DNA of 64,000 nt from Coniochaeta sp. PMI_546 (lineage: Eukaryota; Ascomycota; Sordariomycetes; Coniochaetales; Coniochaetaceae), in NCBI GenBank assembly GCA_021432605.1, contig MU271163.1:62001-126000 (forward strand). Direction: 5' to 3'. The notes below the pieces were generated by a model, which saw nothing but the letters and a program-made list of their open reading frames with translations, did not search any database and was not told the DNA's origin. The position numbers and the translations under genes were made by a program. Position 1 is the first letter of the stretch; each line of letters begins with the position of its first letter. Of this stretch, positions 35,401-47,076 are shown in pieces.

Positions 35401-35847
35401 CAGCTGATAGTACTTTGCGCATCTGGGACCCTGAGAAGGGTAGATGCAAAAGCACATTAATGGCCCATACGGGTGCTATTACTTGTTTCCAGCATGATGG
35501 GCGGAAGGTCATCTCCGGCAGCGAGAAAACTGTTAAGATGTGGGACATCGAGACTGGAGATTGCATACAGGACCTCCTTACCAACCTTAGCGGGGTCTGG
35601 CAAGTCAAGTTCGATCAGCGGAGATGTGTGGCAGCTGTCCAGCGGGATAATCTCACTTACATAGAGGTATGACCCCGCAGACATCTCGACATTTGCTTGT
35701 CGCATCAGTTTACCTGTTTTACTGACTAACACTTCATAGATTCTTGACTTTGGAGCCATTCGAGATGGCGTGCCACCCGAGGAGTTGGGCAAGCGGAAGC
35801 TCCTGAACGAGAGTGAAGTTCAACGCTTGCTTGCGGAGGATCCATGA
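32459..35847 (+). CDS. cdc4: F-box/WD40 ubiquitin-ligase receptor, Cdc4/Fbw7-type
   Basis: Substrate receptor of an SCF ubiquitin ligase that recognises phosphodegrons and controls cell-cycle regulators. Exons 32459-32872, 32994-35666 and 35740-35847 give 1064 aa. The N-terminal 420 residues are disordered and Ser/Thr/Pro-rich. The fungal Cdc4 dimerisation-type segment MMYQFLRRCPRKTLHMVADV precedes the F-box (LKELPLELSLHVLSYLDHRD, about 475-517). A seven-to-eight-bladed WD40 propeller covers roughly 680-1030, with repeats such as GSTDRSVRVWD, GSYDSSVRVW and GSMDSLVKIWD. A basic bipartite nuclear signal (RSTKRKRSS..RVKRRAS) lies between the F-box and the propeller. A long acidic-basic N-terminal extension is normal for fungi. 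The last exon restores the ending ILDFGAIRDG..LLAEDP. Confidence 0.92.
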
Positions 35848-36993
35848 GAGGTCCCCATCACGACCAGACCAATATCATTAGCCGTCTAAATCCCTCAGCG
35901 TGTGCCCTTGCTCCGGTGCTAGCGTCCTTTGACGTTGGATCTGGACCTGAGCGAACAGAAGACTGACCAACGCGATTTTGTCGGCGTTGGTCTTGGGTAT
36001 GAGGGATGGTGGAGGAACTACATTTTGCTGGGTTTGACTTGATCAGTATCATAGCATATGCCCGTCCAGGGCTCTTTTGTTCTGTTTCTATTGTTATCAT
36101 TATTGCAGTTGAGCTTCAGTTCCGAGCATTTTTCTGGGCTCACTGTTTGGGAATGCTCTGGGTAGGGCTCAGGCGTCAATATGAGGGGAGGGTCTCCTTT
36201 CCCCTTAGGAATTGTGCTTCCTTAGGTATCAGGTCAATCTTTCGGTTTTCCGAATGATAGATGGCGTCGGCGGCCTGGTTGGATCGCATTATGTCATTTT
36301 GGGCGTCTTGACCATAGCGTACTCATCTCAGATACCTGGCGAATGCCTAATGACAATGTTTCCACGGCTTCAGGGTTGCTCTCTCGGTGATACAATGTGG
36401 GAGTGCACGGTCTGACAGTCATTACGATGTGTGTGTGAAGAAGCCCAACCACCATGTCGACCTCGGCCAGATAACCGGCAACCAACCATTTTCTCAATTG
36501 TACTTTCTCTTCTTACGCTCGAACAGCCATATACCTACTCTCTTGTTGTCCTAGCTACTGTCGCGGAGCTGAGCGGCCTCACCAGCGGGTGTGTTGGACA
36601 TGGCCTTCTCAGATCTTCTCACTTTCCTTGTCATCACGCCTTGTTTGACAAGCACAAATAAGGGGCTACGGGATGTAGCAGGTGCGCCGTATCCTTTGAT
36701 CTATCCACACGATTTATCTGTGAAGGGGTCGTCTTGGGTCCTGAATCGAGTGGCCGCAAATTTGGAGTGTGGGAATGCCATCAGGCCTGCCAAACGTTGG
36801 TCGTCGAAGAGCACTTGGTATTAGCATATTACGGAACTATTAACTATCAAACGCCTCCCATCTACCCTAAATTACAGACACCAGTGCAGAACCAAGTCTA
36901 TCCGCCCATAGACACCCAAGTGTCTTCTGTCTTCCTGTGTCGAGATCTCATATTCCCAGCAGTGACACGCTACCTACTTTTGCATAATCCCTT
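35848..36993. other. Convergent intergenic region
   Basis: About 1.1 kb between the F-box gene and the Ser/Thr-rich secreted-protein gene. T-rich 3' UTR-like sequence; nothing else recognised. Confidence 0.45.
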
Positions 36994-37959
36994 CTATTGA
37001 TGACGTGCAACGACCCTCCTGAGTCCCCTTGCATCCTTGTTGGCAGCCTGTACGGGCCAGAACCCTCGCCTTGCGACCTCTGTCTCGCTGGAAGAGTCAG
37101 TGGTCAAGGTAGAAGTGGAGTTCATGCTCAGTGACGGCGTGAAGGACGCCAATGTTGACGTCGTGTTGCCTGATGCTCCAGGTGTCGCTGTTACTGTGAT
37201 CACGTTGGTGGCGGTGATGAGAGAAGTCGACGTCGAGGTGCAAGAAGTCGACGAGCTGTTGATCCACGGCCCACCAGTACCTGTAGGCAGAACTAGACTA
37301 GTGGAGTTGGTCGGCCACCAGGGGTAGGGACTCAGAGTCTGGGTTGTAGTTTCGGTCACCGTCGAGCCCTGACCGTTGGTGGTGGTGATTGTCGATGTCA
37401 CTGTGCGAACAATTCCAGGTCTTCCCATTCCGGGTCTGTTGTGGCTGGCTGTAGACGTGGTTGTGATTATGGCGCTAGTTTCCTCGCTTGTTGAGCCGCC
37501 GCCGGTGTGTGTGTCTGTGACGGTCACAAATGTAGGATCGACCCGGCTGCTCGGATACACGGTTTGGACCTGGGTAACGGTAATGTACACTGGAGTATTC
37601 TGGGTCGGATACTGAGTCTGCGACTCGGTTATTGTGACGGTGACTGGCGCAGGTACGTTGATGCTTGTGGGGTAGACCGTCTCTGTGACCTTGACGGTCG
37701 TGACAGCCGGAGCAACGGTAAGCGTAGTGGTCTCTGTGACGGTGGAGACGGACGGGTGAGGATGCGGATGAGGGCTGACGGTGGTGGTCTCGGTGACGGT
37801 GGAGACGCCCGGAGCAACAGTCAAGGTGGTGGTTTCGGTAACGGTTGTCTCTGGGCTGGGGCACGCCTCACTGAGCGCGTGCCGTTGTGCAGGTCGCCAT
37901 GCTTCGGATGGAAGGGCTGCGGCAAGAAGGAGAAGAAGACTGGTTGTTGAACGAATCAT
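36994..37959 (-). CDS. Secreted Ser/Thr-rich cell-wall-type protein with TVTETTT repeats
   Basis: Single-exon gene of 321 aa from ATG 37959; the longer frame to 37983 begins with GTG. A clear signal peptide (MIRSTTSLLLLLAAALPSEA) is followed by RHALSEA and a region made almost wholly of Thr, Val, Ser and Pro, with repeated STVTETTTLTVAP units at about residues 40-90 and related units throughout. Such regions are heavily O-mannosylated. N-glycosylation sites (NSTS, NSSS, NTTS, NSTS) occur in the last third. There is no obvious GPI-attachment end: the last 28 residues are basic and contain two dibasic sites (ARRG, LRRV). It is therefore probably a secreted or wall-bound protein, possibly cleaved by a Kex2-type protease. 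Function unknown. Confidence 0.8.
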   Translation of the reverse strand: MIRSTTSLLLLLAAALPSEAWRPAQRHALSEACPSPETTVTETTTLTVAPGVSTVTETTTVSPHPHPHPSVSTVTETTTLTVAPAVTTVKVTETVYPTSINVPAPVTVTITESQTQYPTQNTPVYITVTQVQTVYPSSRVDPTFVTVTDTHTGGGSTSEETSAIITTTSTASHNRPGMGRPGIVRTVTSTITTTNGQGSTVTETTTQTLSPYPWWPTNSTSLVLPTGTGGPWINSSSTSCTSTSTSLITATNVITVTATPGASGNTTSTLASFTPSLSMNSTSTLTTDSSSETEVARRGFWPVQAANKDARGLRRVVARHQ

Positions 37960-38804
37960 GATGAACTGCCTATGTGATGACACGGCGTGTCGATACTATA
38001 GGTGTATGAGATATAGACTTGCGAATATCGTGAAGTCTTCAACGAATCAGGCACTTTAAGTGGAAGATGCAGGGCAGTGATCACAAAGTTATTCAAGATG
38101 ATAAAGAGCATGATGTATCTACTTATATACGGCAACAGTGTCTGCTCACTTCAGGTTTCATGAGTCTGGTCTTCAGTACCCTAGGGTCGGCCTCAGGGCA
38201 CACTATGAGAGTGAAGGGATCGAGGGAGAGGGTCGAGTTATTGAAAAGGGGTGGTGCTTGGTCGTGAGACATATCGAGGGCAATTGCCAATACACAGGGA
38301 TTAATCCACAATGCAATATGGAGCCACAGTCTTCAATGCGAAACGGTGTTATTGGAGGACCATGACTACCTACCTGATGACATTGGGAAGGATCAGTTGA
38401 GATTCAATCAACAGAATTGCAGACTGATGGGACTGGAACCTTGAGACTGCGAAGACAAATTTGTATAGGGTAGGTGCCATGCAAAATGGTCGCTATCCCC
38501 TTGAGATCCAAAAGAAGGGAGTCGCACACCTGCCAGCCAATCACAACGTGCGCATCCGCTTCCCCGACCCCACATCTACCCTGGGGACGGGAACGGCACG
38601 AGTCGTCGAGGTCTTGGCGCCTTAGCCTGAGATGAGGTCACTAAGGTAGCGACATACCTTCACTTCTCAAAGGTTTACCGAATATAATAAAATATAATAT
38701 CCTCACTCACTGCCGACACTTGTACGTCGGTCGATGCAGTTCAACTGCCCCATCTCCCAATGCTCTGGGCTGTCTTCAAAGCAGTCAGACGCCGGTGACT
38801 GCTC
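37960..38804. other. Divergent intergenic region
   Basis: About 850 bp between the secreted-protein gene and the lipid phosphatase. It contains a very AT-rich run near 38679-38700 (AATATAATAAAATATAATAT), about 110 bp before the phosphatase start, probably its TATA region. Confidence 0.5.
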
Positions 38805-40124
38805 ATGATTGGCATCATGCCTCCCTCGCGGTCAAATTCAGGACGACACGGCAACAGCCCGTCCCTTGCTTCGAGCTCACAAGGGCGCGACAGCAGCAAA
38901 GTCCTGGCATCTTTTGCGAGATTTTGGAATGTGGGTTCTATTTGGTCAATTTTTTCTTGTCATGCTAGGCGCTTGGCTTCATATGTGCTGTCTTGTACCT
39001 CCTTTGGAAGGCCGTTCATTGACACTTCCATGCCTTCAGCGGTCCTACGCATCCGACTATCTCGGTTTCGCCGCCCTATTGACGGCCTACCTCCTGGTAA
39101 GTCTGCCAGCATGCGTCGTTTCGCTCGATAGAAGGACTGACGGCTATTGCAGATCCAATTCTTCGTGGAGCCATTCCACCGCATGTTCTCCGTCTCCGAC
39201 CTGCGCATCTCCTTTCCCTATGCAGAGGTCGAACGTGTTCCGTTAAGTTAGCCATCCCTCTAGATTCTTGTCGGCCTGGCAAAAAGTCTCGAATTTTGTC
39301 TGCCATCGAAAATCTCTAGGCTGACTCGTCCTTGTTGCCTTCTAGCCCTTGACTTCGTCTACACCCTGTTCATCCCTCTGGGTATCTTGATCTTGTACAA
39401 TGCTGCTTCAGGCTCTTCTCTGCATAAGCATCATGTCACCATCCTTGGCCTTGCGATTGCCCTCGTACTGACATCGTTCTTGACGGACCTAGTCAAGAAC
39501 ACCGTCGGCCGTCCCCGCCCAGACCTTCTAGCACGTTGCAAGCCTGCTGCCGGCACCCCTCAAGATACGCTGGTCACCATCGATGTGTGCACTGAAAGGG
39601 GCCACCACAAGCTTCACGATGGCTGGCGATCCTTCCCATCTGGCCATTCTTCTTTCTCCTTTGCCGGTCTGGGCTACCTGAGTTTGTTCTTGGCAGGACA
39701 GATGTCTATCTTTGCTCACGGGGTGCCACCCTCTTCCTCCGGAAGTGGCAGTCTTGCGCGCTCAAGCAACACTGAGAGAGTGGAGAAGCTTGTCCGTGGC
39801 GACCTCGGCCGAGCACTGCTATGTTTCGCCCCGTTGCTCGTTGCCACATGGATTGCCATCTCACGATGCCAGGACTACAGGCATGACGTGTATGACGTGT
39901 CCATCGGCGCCTTGCTTGGCTGGACTGTCGCTTATTGGAGTTACCGCCGCTACTGGCCCCGGGTGAGTAGTTCGAGGTGTCACGAGCCGTATGCCGGACC
40001 CCCAGCTGCTGAGGATCGTGGGGCAGAGACAGGGCCAGGCTATGGGCGGTTGAGGGATGAAGAGCAAGCCTTGGCGGCGGACACCAATGTAGGCATTGAG
40101 TTACGGCAGTTTTATGTGCCCTGA
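38805..40124 (+). CDS. PAP2-family lipid phosphate phosphatase (Dpp1/LPP-type)
   Basis: Integral membrane phosphatase acting on phosphatidate, diacylglycerol pyrophosphate or related lipids. Exons 38805-38930, 39040-39096, 39153-39246 and 39346-40124 give 351 aa (347 from the second ATG at 38817). The three phosphatase motifs are intact: KNTVGRPRP, PSGHSS and SRCQDYRHDVYD. The first intron is needed to join an ATG-bearing N-terminus to NRSYASDYLGFAALLTAYLL, the first membrane segment; without it the frame through that segment has no early ATG. The short exon 3 codes for VEPFHRMFSVSDLRISFPYA, the family lumenal segment. Six membrane spans are expected. The acidic C-terminal tail is cytosolic. 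Confidence 0.9.
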
Positions 40125-40444
40125 GAAGATCGCACATTTGCTAACGCCCTGCAGCTGTTCCTTTCTAGCTAGGGTCACTGATCGGATTTTGTACACGCAT
40201 TTAAATCGAGGAAGGTTCATATCCCTTTGCATCAGAGGATCTTTGTCTAGCATGTTGTGTCGTTCATTTCGAAGAGTATATATGTGGATGAGCTTGGTTG
40301 TTTGTTCGAGGCTTTGCACATGATGTATGATTCACCACGAGACTGGCATCGCTGTTGTATATCATGATATTTGAGTTCTATTAGTACACATGGCATGGAA
40401 AGTTCATAACCATCATTCCAAAACCTCTCCCTGCCGCACTTCGA
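40125..40444. other. Convergent intergenic region
   Basis: 320 bp between the lipid phosphatase and proteasome genes; 3' UTR-like, nothing else seen. Confidence 0.4.
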
Positions 40445-41383
40445 CTACTTGTCCTCCGAATTCTCGTCCTTGGCGAGATCATGCTCCTTCAGTAGAGCGG
40501 AAATCTCGTCCGCACTCCACAGTCTGTGGTAGATTTGCCCGTCGCTGTTCTGTCCAACTGTGGCGAATTCGACTAGAACGCCGTGTTAGCATATCGCACA
40601 TTCTAACAGGGAGCCCTGGGCCGACCTACTCTTCTCGCTGCTAAGCTTGGTCGAATCCATCGTCTTGCTCAGCACCTTGACGGCCATCCCGCACGCCTCC
40701 TGCAAGGTACAGTCCTCCTTGTAGTCCTGCTTGAGCAAGCTTTGGGCGCTTGCGTTGTTCGCACCAGCCGACGTCGCCTTCCAACCACCGTAGTTGCCCG
40801 AGGGGTTGCTGAGATATAGCTGGAACTGGCGCTGGGGATCCCAGCCGGCGTAGATGAAGGACACACCGAACGGCCGGAGACCGCCGTGCTGGGTGTAGCC
40901 CTGCTTGAGATCGCACAGACGTCGCACCAGCTGCTCGCACGGGATGTCTTCGTTGTATGTGAGGAGGTATCGTTGGGCGGCCTGGCGGGCATAGTTGATG
41001 AGAATGTTGGCGTCAGCCGTCATTCCAGCAACAGCGCATATCATGTTGTCGTTGAGGATGTACAGCTTCTCAGCCGAAGTGTCCTGCTCTAATAGCTTGG
41101 AAGTGACCTTTCGCTCGGCTGCAAGAACGATTCCGTCTTTGGCGAGGATGCCGATCGCCGTGCCGGCGTGCGAGATGGCTTCGAGAGCATATTCGACCTG
41201 ATAGAGACGGCCTTCTGGAGAGAAGATGGTCGTCTGGAGCTTGTCAGATCATTTTCGTATAGAATTGCTTCGGTTTGATCAAAGACACCGCAAGCTGAGG
41301 TTGCTGCGGTCTTGTCAAGCTGGAAGCTAGCTTGGGTCTTGACCCGGGGCACAACTCACCCGTGAATCGTATCTTCGCGACAT
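40445..41383 (-). CDS. pre9: 20S proteasome subunit alpha-3 (PSMA4/Pre9-type)
   Basis: Alpha-ring subunit of the 20S proteasome. Exons 41383-41360, 41233-40630 and 40572-40445 give 251 aa, the normal size. The first coding exon holds only eight codons, MSRRYDSR, and continues as [20 protein letters not shown], the alpha-type N-terminal signature that forms part of the gate. Other typical blocks are [45 protein letters not shown] and [15 protein letters not shown], which identify the alpha-3 type. The last exon gives IEFATVGQ and an acidic end. The 126-nt first intron follows the eighth codon. It is divergent from the Bye1-like gene. Confidence 0.95.
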
Positions 41384-42561
41384 GGCTGGAGGAAGTAAAT
41401 GATATGTCTCTTGTGGAAGGGCACAGAGGGATGACACTCGGTGCGCGGGTGAAGAATTGTACGTTGTAGAGAACTCGACGTCGGAAGGCTGAATGATGAT
41501 ACCTAAGCTGAGGCACTGAGCTGGGCTGCAGTTTGGTTCGAACAACTCCAAGAAAGTCGGAGCTCTAGGCAAGAACGCCGCACGCGTACCTGAGTTTGCT
41601 TCAAAGGACAGTGCTTAACCATCTTAGGCATATGCCATGTGATTGGCTACAAGGTCTACCTCAGTTGGGAGTTCAAAGGGACTCATGTGACTCTGCTCCG
41701 TCTCCACTTCTGCGCCTTACGCCACTCACATTGGAAGAATACCGGTAGAGGAGCTCTGGCCACATCATGCCGGAGCTTACCATAGTTTTGGCTTATGTAA
41801 CACCGCGGCTACCTTTTCTCCTCTAGCCGCCTCCACTTCTTGCGAACCTCCTCTTTTCCAACCTCCTCCACATTTCAACAGCTCGGCCATCGCAATAGCA
41901 CAACAACAAACGCGCTTCTCGTGACTCGCGATTACGATAGTCGCGACCGGCCAGCAACGTATCGCCGAATTATTTCATTGTCCTTTGAGTCTGCTGTTCT
42001 TTCCTAACTCACTGGGCTGCATTCTCCGGATATTTGGAACACACCAGCCTGTGGAAGCTCTTGCATCTGACAACGTCAACTTGGCCCAAGCTGCGCGCAG
42101 CACCACAGCATCTCGGAGCTCTACCCAACCTCGCTACATCGCGCATCATCGCCTGCGCATCGATATAGCAGGCGCCGCACTGCTTGGGCACTTTCCTATC
42201 AGATTTATACTTGAAGAACACGGGCGCGAGGAAGACGGACGGGGCGCTTCTAGGTCTACTACTGCTGCGAGAATAGCTCAGGGAGCCGACCTTGTCTTGG
42301 TTGTTCAGGGTCGCGTTTTGCGCAGTTGGATTCTTAGTCTCTACTCTGCCCGTAACAATGACTGCATGAGATCTCTGTTCGTGCGATTGCAATAGAACTG
42401 CTTCAGTAGAAACCCTTGGGAACCAGAGGAAAACCCCGGACAGCCATCCAGACGCCAACTACTTGCCAAAACCTCTCCGTTAGTCGTCGTCATTGTCGTC
42501 GCCAACCTACGAAGGACGTGGATACCCATCAACGTCGCCCCAATTGATAGTCAGCCCAACC
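41384..42561. other. Divergent promoter of proteasome alpha-3 and Bye1-like gene
   Basis: About 1.2 kb. A pyrimidine-rich stretch at about 41812-41880 marks the likely transcript start of the Bye1-like gene, leaving a leader of several hundred bases that contains overlapping open frames in both directions without recognisable protein content. Confidence 0.45.
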
Positions 42562-45540
42562 ATGTCTGGTAAGTTTGACAGTTGTTCTGTTGCGTTTGAG
42601 TATCTTGTCCACTTTCCTTTCCTGTCTCATCATGACAGGCCGCAGCCACTTACCACATGCTACGGGCAGCTAACTCGGTGCACTCTTACAGGCGAACCCG
42701 AACCTCGACGGTCGGTGCGTGCGACCAAAGGTCAGCACAAAGCGCTTGACTCCTTCGATCAACCTATCGAACCGCCCAAGAAGCGTGGCAAGAAGGGCAA
42801 GAAAGCGGCCCAGGAGCCCGAAGAAGAGATAATTCGTTGCGTATGTGGTGCAACCGAGCAGGACGAGGATTCAGGGGAGCCTTGGATCGCCTGCGAGCAA
42901 TGCTCCGCGTGGCAGCATAACGTATGCATGGGTATATCTCGTTATTCGGAAGATGTCAAGGACCTCGACTACTGGTGCGAGAAATGCCGCCCTGAGGACC
43001 ACAAGGAGCTTCTCGAGGCCTTGGACCGAGGAGAGAAACTGTGGGAAACGCGACGGAGGGCCTACGAGGAGGAACTGGCCGAGGAGGAAGTGGCGGAGAA
43101 GAAGAAGAAGAAGGGTTCGAAGAAGGCCAAGGGGAAGCGTACCAGTGAGTCCAAGGAAGAGCCCAAGCAATCGCCTGTACCGGAGGCAAAAAAGGAGACC
43201 AAAGCAGCTGTTGCGGGTAAGCGAAAAGCCAGGGATGAATCACAAGAAAAGGAATCAAAGGTATGGGTTCTATCCACCTTGGCTGGGATGGCGGTGCGTT
43301 GCTAACATGTCCTCTAGCCATCACAGAAGCTGCGCAAGGTCTCCGAGACCCAAGCAGTACCGATCCCTGCCTCTGCCCCTGAGGCCCCTGCCGTCCCTGC
43401 CGTCCCTGCCTATCAACCACCAGCGGATATCGCTGCAAGCATCTCCGAACTTCCAGATACAACTCGACAGAATGCCGCCAAAGGCCTATGCAAATCCCTT
43501 ACTCATGCCATCGGTGCTGCAGAGAAAAAAGGATCGTTCGTGCCGACAGATGGAATCTCGATCGCGACGAGAGCAGAGCGATTTGCGCTGGAAATCGAAC
43601 GAGCTGTTCATGATACCCACCCATCCGGTTCATACGCGACCCAGACCAGGACTCTATTCTACAACCTGAAGAGCAACCCAGAGCTAGCACTGCGTTTATT
43701 GAAGGGGACGCTTACTCCGCCTATGCTTGCCGCCATGACAACCGAAGAGCTGGCATCAAAGGAGCTTCAGCGCGAGACGGCAGAGATGAAAGCTCGTGCG
43801 GAAAAGCAGTCCATTCTTCTTCCGGAAGAGCAAGCACCTCGGGTGCGGCGGACTCACAAAGGGGAGGAACTTGTCAATGATGACACTGCTGTCGAAATCG
43901 AAGAGGCACCTCTGCCACAGGTTCGACGATCTACCATAGTTCGGGAGAGCGAGTCTGAGTCTCTCCCGCCGCCTCCAGAGGCCGAGGAGCCTACTGAGCC
44001 TGCCGTTGAGCTCCCAGAGCACATCGAGCAGACTGCTGCTCCACGCAATGCGCTTCATATTGACACCGAGCAGTCGCCGAAGACGGACTTCGATATTAAC
44101 AAAGTCTTCTCCAGCGTGAAATCGCCGACTGCCTCTGCTAATAGGCGCATGTCCACCCTGCCGGCTCCTTCCACGGGTCCTGGTGTAGACCCCGAGGTAG
44201 ACCGCATGCTCCGGGATGACGGCAATGAATCGCCGCCGTATTCTCCCACAGAAGAGAGCGACCCGGATGTTGTCTGGAGAGGGAATCTTCTGATGAACAC
44301 GATAGCCGACTTCCAGGTGGTTGCGAAGCATGTCGGCGGCGCCAAATTGACAGAAACCATTGGCCTCCCTTGGGCTACTTTGTTTCCCAAGCGGCTTACA
44401 GTAGCCGGACGCATCGACCAGCAGAAGGCTGTCGAGTACCTGTGCAGCCTACGGTACAGCTCGCTGACAGATATTGTCGTCACTAGTCTGGAACCTGCCA
44501 CGGACGGGTCCAAGGCAGCATTTCACAAGCTTATCGACTATTTTGTCTCCAAGGCACGGTATGGTGTTGTCGGTGACAAGGGTGTGGGCAACGTACGAGA
44601 CACATACTTGGTCCCTGTTTTGCCTGGCACTGGAGGCCACCCCGAGTTTATGCTAAACCTGGTCGATAATTTCATTCCCGAGATGCGGACAGAGAAGATG
44701 CTGCTGTGTGTTTTTGTATACCGCAATGATCCGGAGTCAGTCCAGGGCCGCCACCCCTCCAACAGCTCGAGCCAGGCTGTGTCCCAATCACCAGTTATAA
44801 ACACTCCGACCGCCGCTCAGGGAGCATTTTCCCAGCGAAACCAGTCCATCTCAGCGCCGCAATTCTCCCCTACATCTCCTCGAGGGTCGCTGCCGAACCA
44901 TCAGAGCCCGAGGAACAGCCAGACACCTGTCCAGCCTCCGCATGTACCACACAACGCGATCCCTGCCCAGCCACAGCAACTTCAGCAGATTAATGCGCAG
45001 GCCCAGCATGAGGCTGCGCAACGTGAAGGGGAAAGAATAGCTCGTGAGGTGCTTGGACCGTTGATCAGCAGCCCGACGCTCGCCTTTATCATGCCGCACG
45101 CCCACCGCATGCTGCCTAAGGAGTGGCATCTAATCCGAGAGGTGTATGAGCGCGACCTGCTGTCCCGCGAAGATCTCAACCGGCTCAGTAACTTGTTAGC
45201 TGAGGGAAGTCGGCCACGCGATGAGCCCAACTCCGCTGGGCCGTCGCAGCCGCCAAAACCAGCGCAGCCGGGAAGAGGTCAACTGCACCAGACGCAAGCC
45301 CACCCGCAACAAGCCCACCCGCAAGGACAGACGCAGCCACAGGTGCAGCCACAGCCTCAGTATCGTGCTCCGCCGGCGCATCAGACACCCATTCCGCCGC
45401 CAGTCCTGCCGCCGCAGAGAACGACGCCGGTGCCGCCTCCAACTGTCCCGGCAGGGCCACCGAGGCAAACGCCAATCCCTCCCCCTAACATCCCGCACCA
45501 CCCACCGCACACCGCGGCATCATCAGCTCCAACAGCTTAG
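42562..45540 (+). CDS. bye1: Bye1-like transcription elongation regulator (PHD, TFIIS-M, SPOC)
   Basis: Nuclear RNA polymerase II-associated factor of 932 aa. Exons 42562-42568 (7 nt only: ATGTCTG), 42692-43260 and 43318-45540. The PHD finger at 52-101 has all Cys/His ligands (CVCG..CEQCSAWQHNVC..CEKC) and is expected to bind histone H3K4me3. A Lys-rich linker follows. A TFIIS central domain spans about 240-360 (ALEIERAVHDTH..RTLFYNLKSN..LLKGTLTPPMLAAM) and is known in Bye1 to bind the polymerase. A SPOC domain lies at about 508-665 (VVWRGNLLMNTIADFQVVA). The C-terminus is Gln/Pro-rich. The first intron (123 nt) with a CTAAC branch supplies the start; frame and domain order fit Bye1 well. Confidence 0.93.
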
Positions 45541-46626
45541 AAATTGTTCTTTGACATGGCATGAGTTATGAGGCTGTGTTGGAAACACCAGGCATGGTCT
45601 TTCTTTCACTCGCAGATTGGCGTTTGGCGTTTGGTCTGTGGACCTTGGGGTGATCAAGTACGTTCTTTTCTTCCGCGTGCCTCATACCTCGCACGTCCAG
45701 GAGCCCAAGGTGCACCGCCTTCTTAGCCGGCTTCGACCTCTGAGTTGTGGATTTTGATTGCGATCACGAGAGATTTGCGGCGGATATATGGTCTGTCGCG
45801 CTGGTTATAATGATATGGGTAACGCAGTGCGGACTGAGATAACTGTCATCGGTTTCGGGCCACGGGGAAAATGTCGTCGGGGTGACTGTGGAGTTAGGCT
45901 TGCTTTCGATATCATTCTTCATCCATTTTGCTCTTGCATGGTACCTTATCCCTTGGCCTAAGGTACCGGGATATAGCCTCGCCTACGGTGCCGGTTGAGC
46001 TTTTGCGGTTGCGACTGCAGTCAACGTTGCCTTGTTTGTAAATGCTACGAGTTTATCGTGCTTGGTGGAATTATCTGATCAGTTGCCCATCTCTTTGAGG
46101 ACTTAACATTCATGTCCCGACCATTGATGTGGTTGGAGGCAGCACCAATCTTCTTTCTGGAGGAGATACATTGTTGTGAAACATGCAAGAGCCACCAGGA
46201 TGGCCCACCAATGGCATCTACAGTACGAATGCAAGTTTTGGTATATGAACGTACTATGTATAACGTATGCATGGACTTGGCACTGGCGGTCGCTAAATTC
46301 GCGAACTCCAGCTAACCTGGCACTCCACGTAACTTCCATTGCTTTTCTTCTTCCACTGATCCGACCACCCTCCGTGACTTTCAGCTCGAAGATTGCAGCC
46401 TTGTAAGTACAAGCTCATCTGTTCAGCCTCGACAGAGAGCGATCCCTCTTGAGCCATCCCTGCGACGTCACGATTGAGCTGTCACTCCTCTGCTATTTGG
46501 CCACGCCCGTCTCCGACTTCTGCGCCACAGCAGCTAACATAGAACCTAGCACTTCCAGACATTGCTGCCCACAGTCTCCTAAAATCTGCCTCCTCCATCC
46601 ACATCCCAAGATCCAACTTAGCGATA
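45541..46626. other. Intergenic region upstream of a small Cys-rich ORF
   Basis: About 1.1 kb. The right part has TATA-like sequences near 46240-46262, a C/T-rich stretch at 46327-46385, a strong donor GTAAGT at 46403 and a CTAAC with acceptor at 46557-46558. This is what a leader with a leader intron looks like. The left part is the Bye1 3' UTR. Confidence 0.4.
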
Positions 46627-46803
46627 ATGGCTTGCGCATCGTCGCGATCCTCTCTCGTCAACCACAACGGGCCTGGTAGCGCGGCTGTGTCCATCGTCGA
46701 ATCCATCGTCAAGCCGGCCGAAGCAACAGGTGGCAAGACGAAGTGTATCGAATGCGATGGCTATGAGTGCTGCTGCATCCCAATTCCTTGCACAGTCATG
46801 TAG
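46627..46803 (+). CDS. Small Cys-rich protein with C-terminal CaaX-like box
   Basis: A 58-aa ORF with good start context (A at -3, G at +4), preceded by a C/T-rich leader and a plausible leader intron (46403-46558). The N-terminal 39 residues are soluble and mostly neutral. The last 19 residues hold six of the seven cysteines: CIECDGYECCC then IPIPCTVM. CTVM fits the CaaX farnesylation signal, and the Cys triplet just before it could be palmitoylated or bind metal. Two readings are possible: a lipid-modified peptide, such as an a-factor-like pheromone precursor or a small membrane-anchored signalling protein, or a small metal-binding protein. I do not know a family for it. The 3' side faces Med7, 273 bp away and convergent. 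Confidence 0.5.
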   Translation: MACASSRSSLVNHNGPGSAAVSIVESIVKPAEATGGKTKCIECDGYECCCIPIPCTVM

Positions 46804-47076
46804 TTTATCATAAAGCAGGCGCACTGCTTCGCTGCGGCAGACGAATATAGCCAGGAAAGTGTGAGACGAGCTCAACCATATGGAGAAGGGCGGTGGCATG
46901 GTTCAGGGACCAAGTTTTGACGCCTGCCAGTCTTACGGCATTCGGCAGCCGGTGGCATGCGTTCCTGTTGGAAAGCCTCCTCAGACAAAGCGGGATCGCA
47001 GCGAGGTGGAGACATGAAACCCTATCTAAGCAGCTAGTGCTCGGTATATGATCATCATGAAGCTCGGCAGCGCCCA

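Noticed and set aside
37500-37860. Strong GTGTGT/ACGGTGGAG-type repeats
   Set aside because: Fully explained by the Thr/Val codons of the Ser/Thr-rich secreted protein on the minus strand.
41985-42458. Overlapping open frames of 136 and 149 codons on both strands
   Set aside because: They lie in the Bye1 leader and mirror each other; no family features or splice logic.
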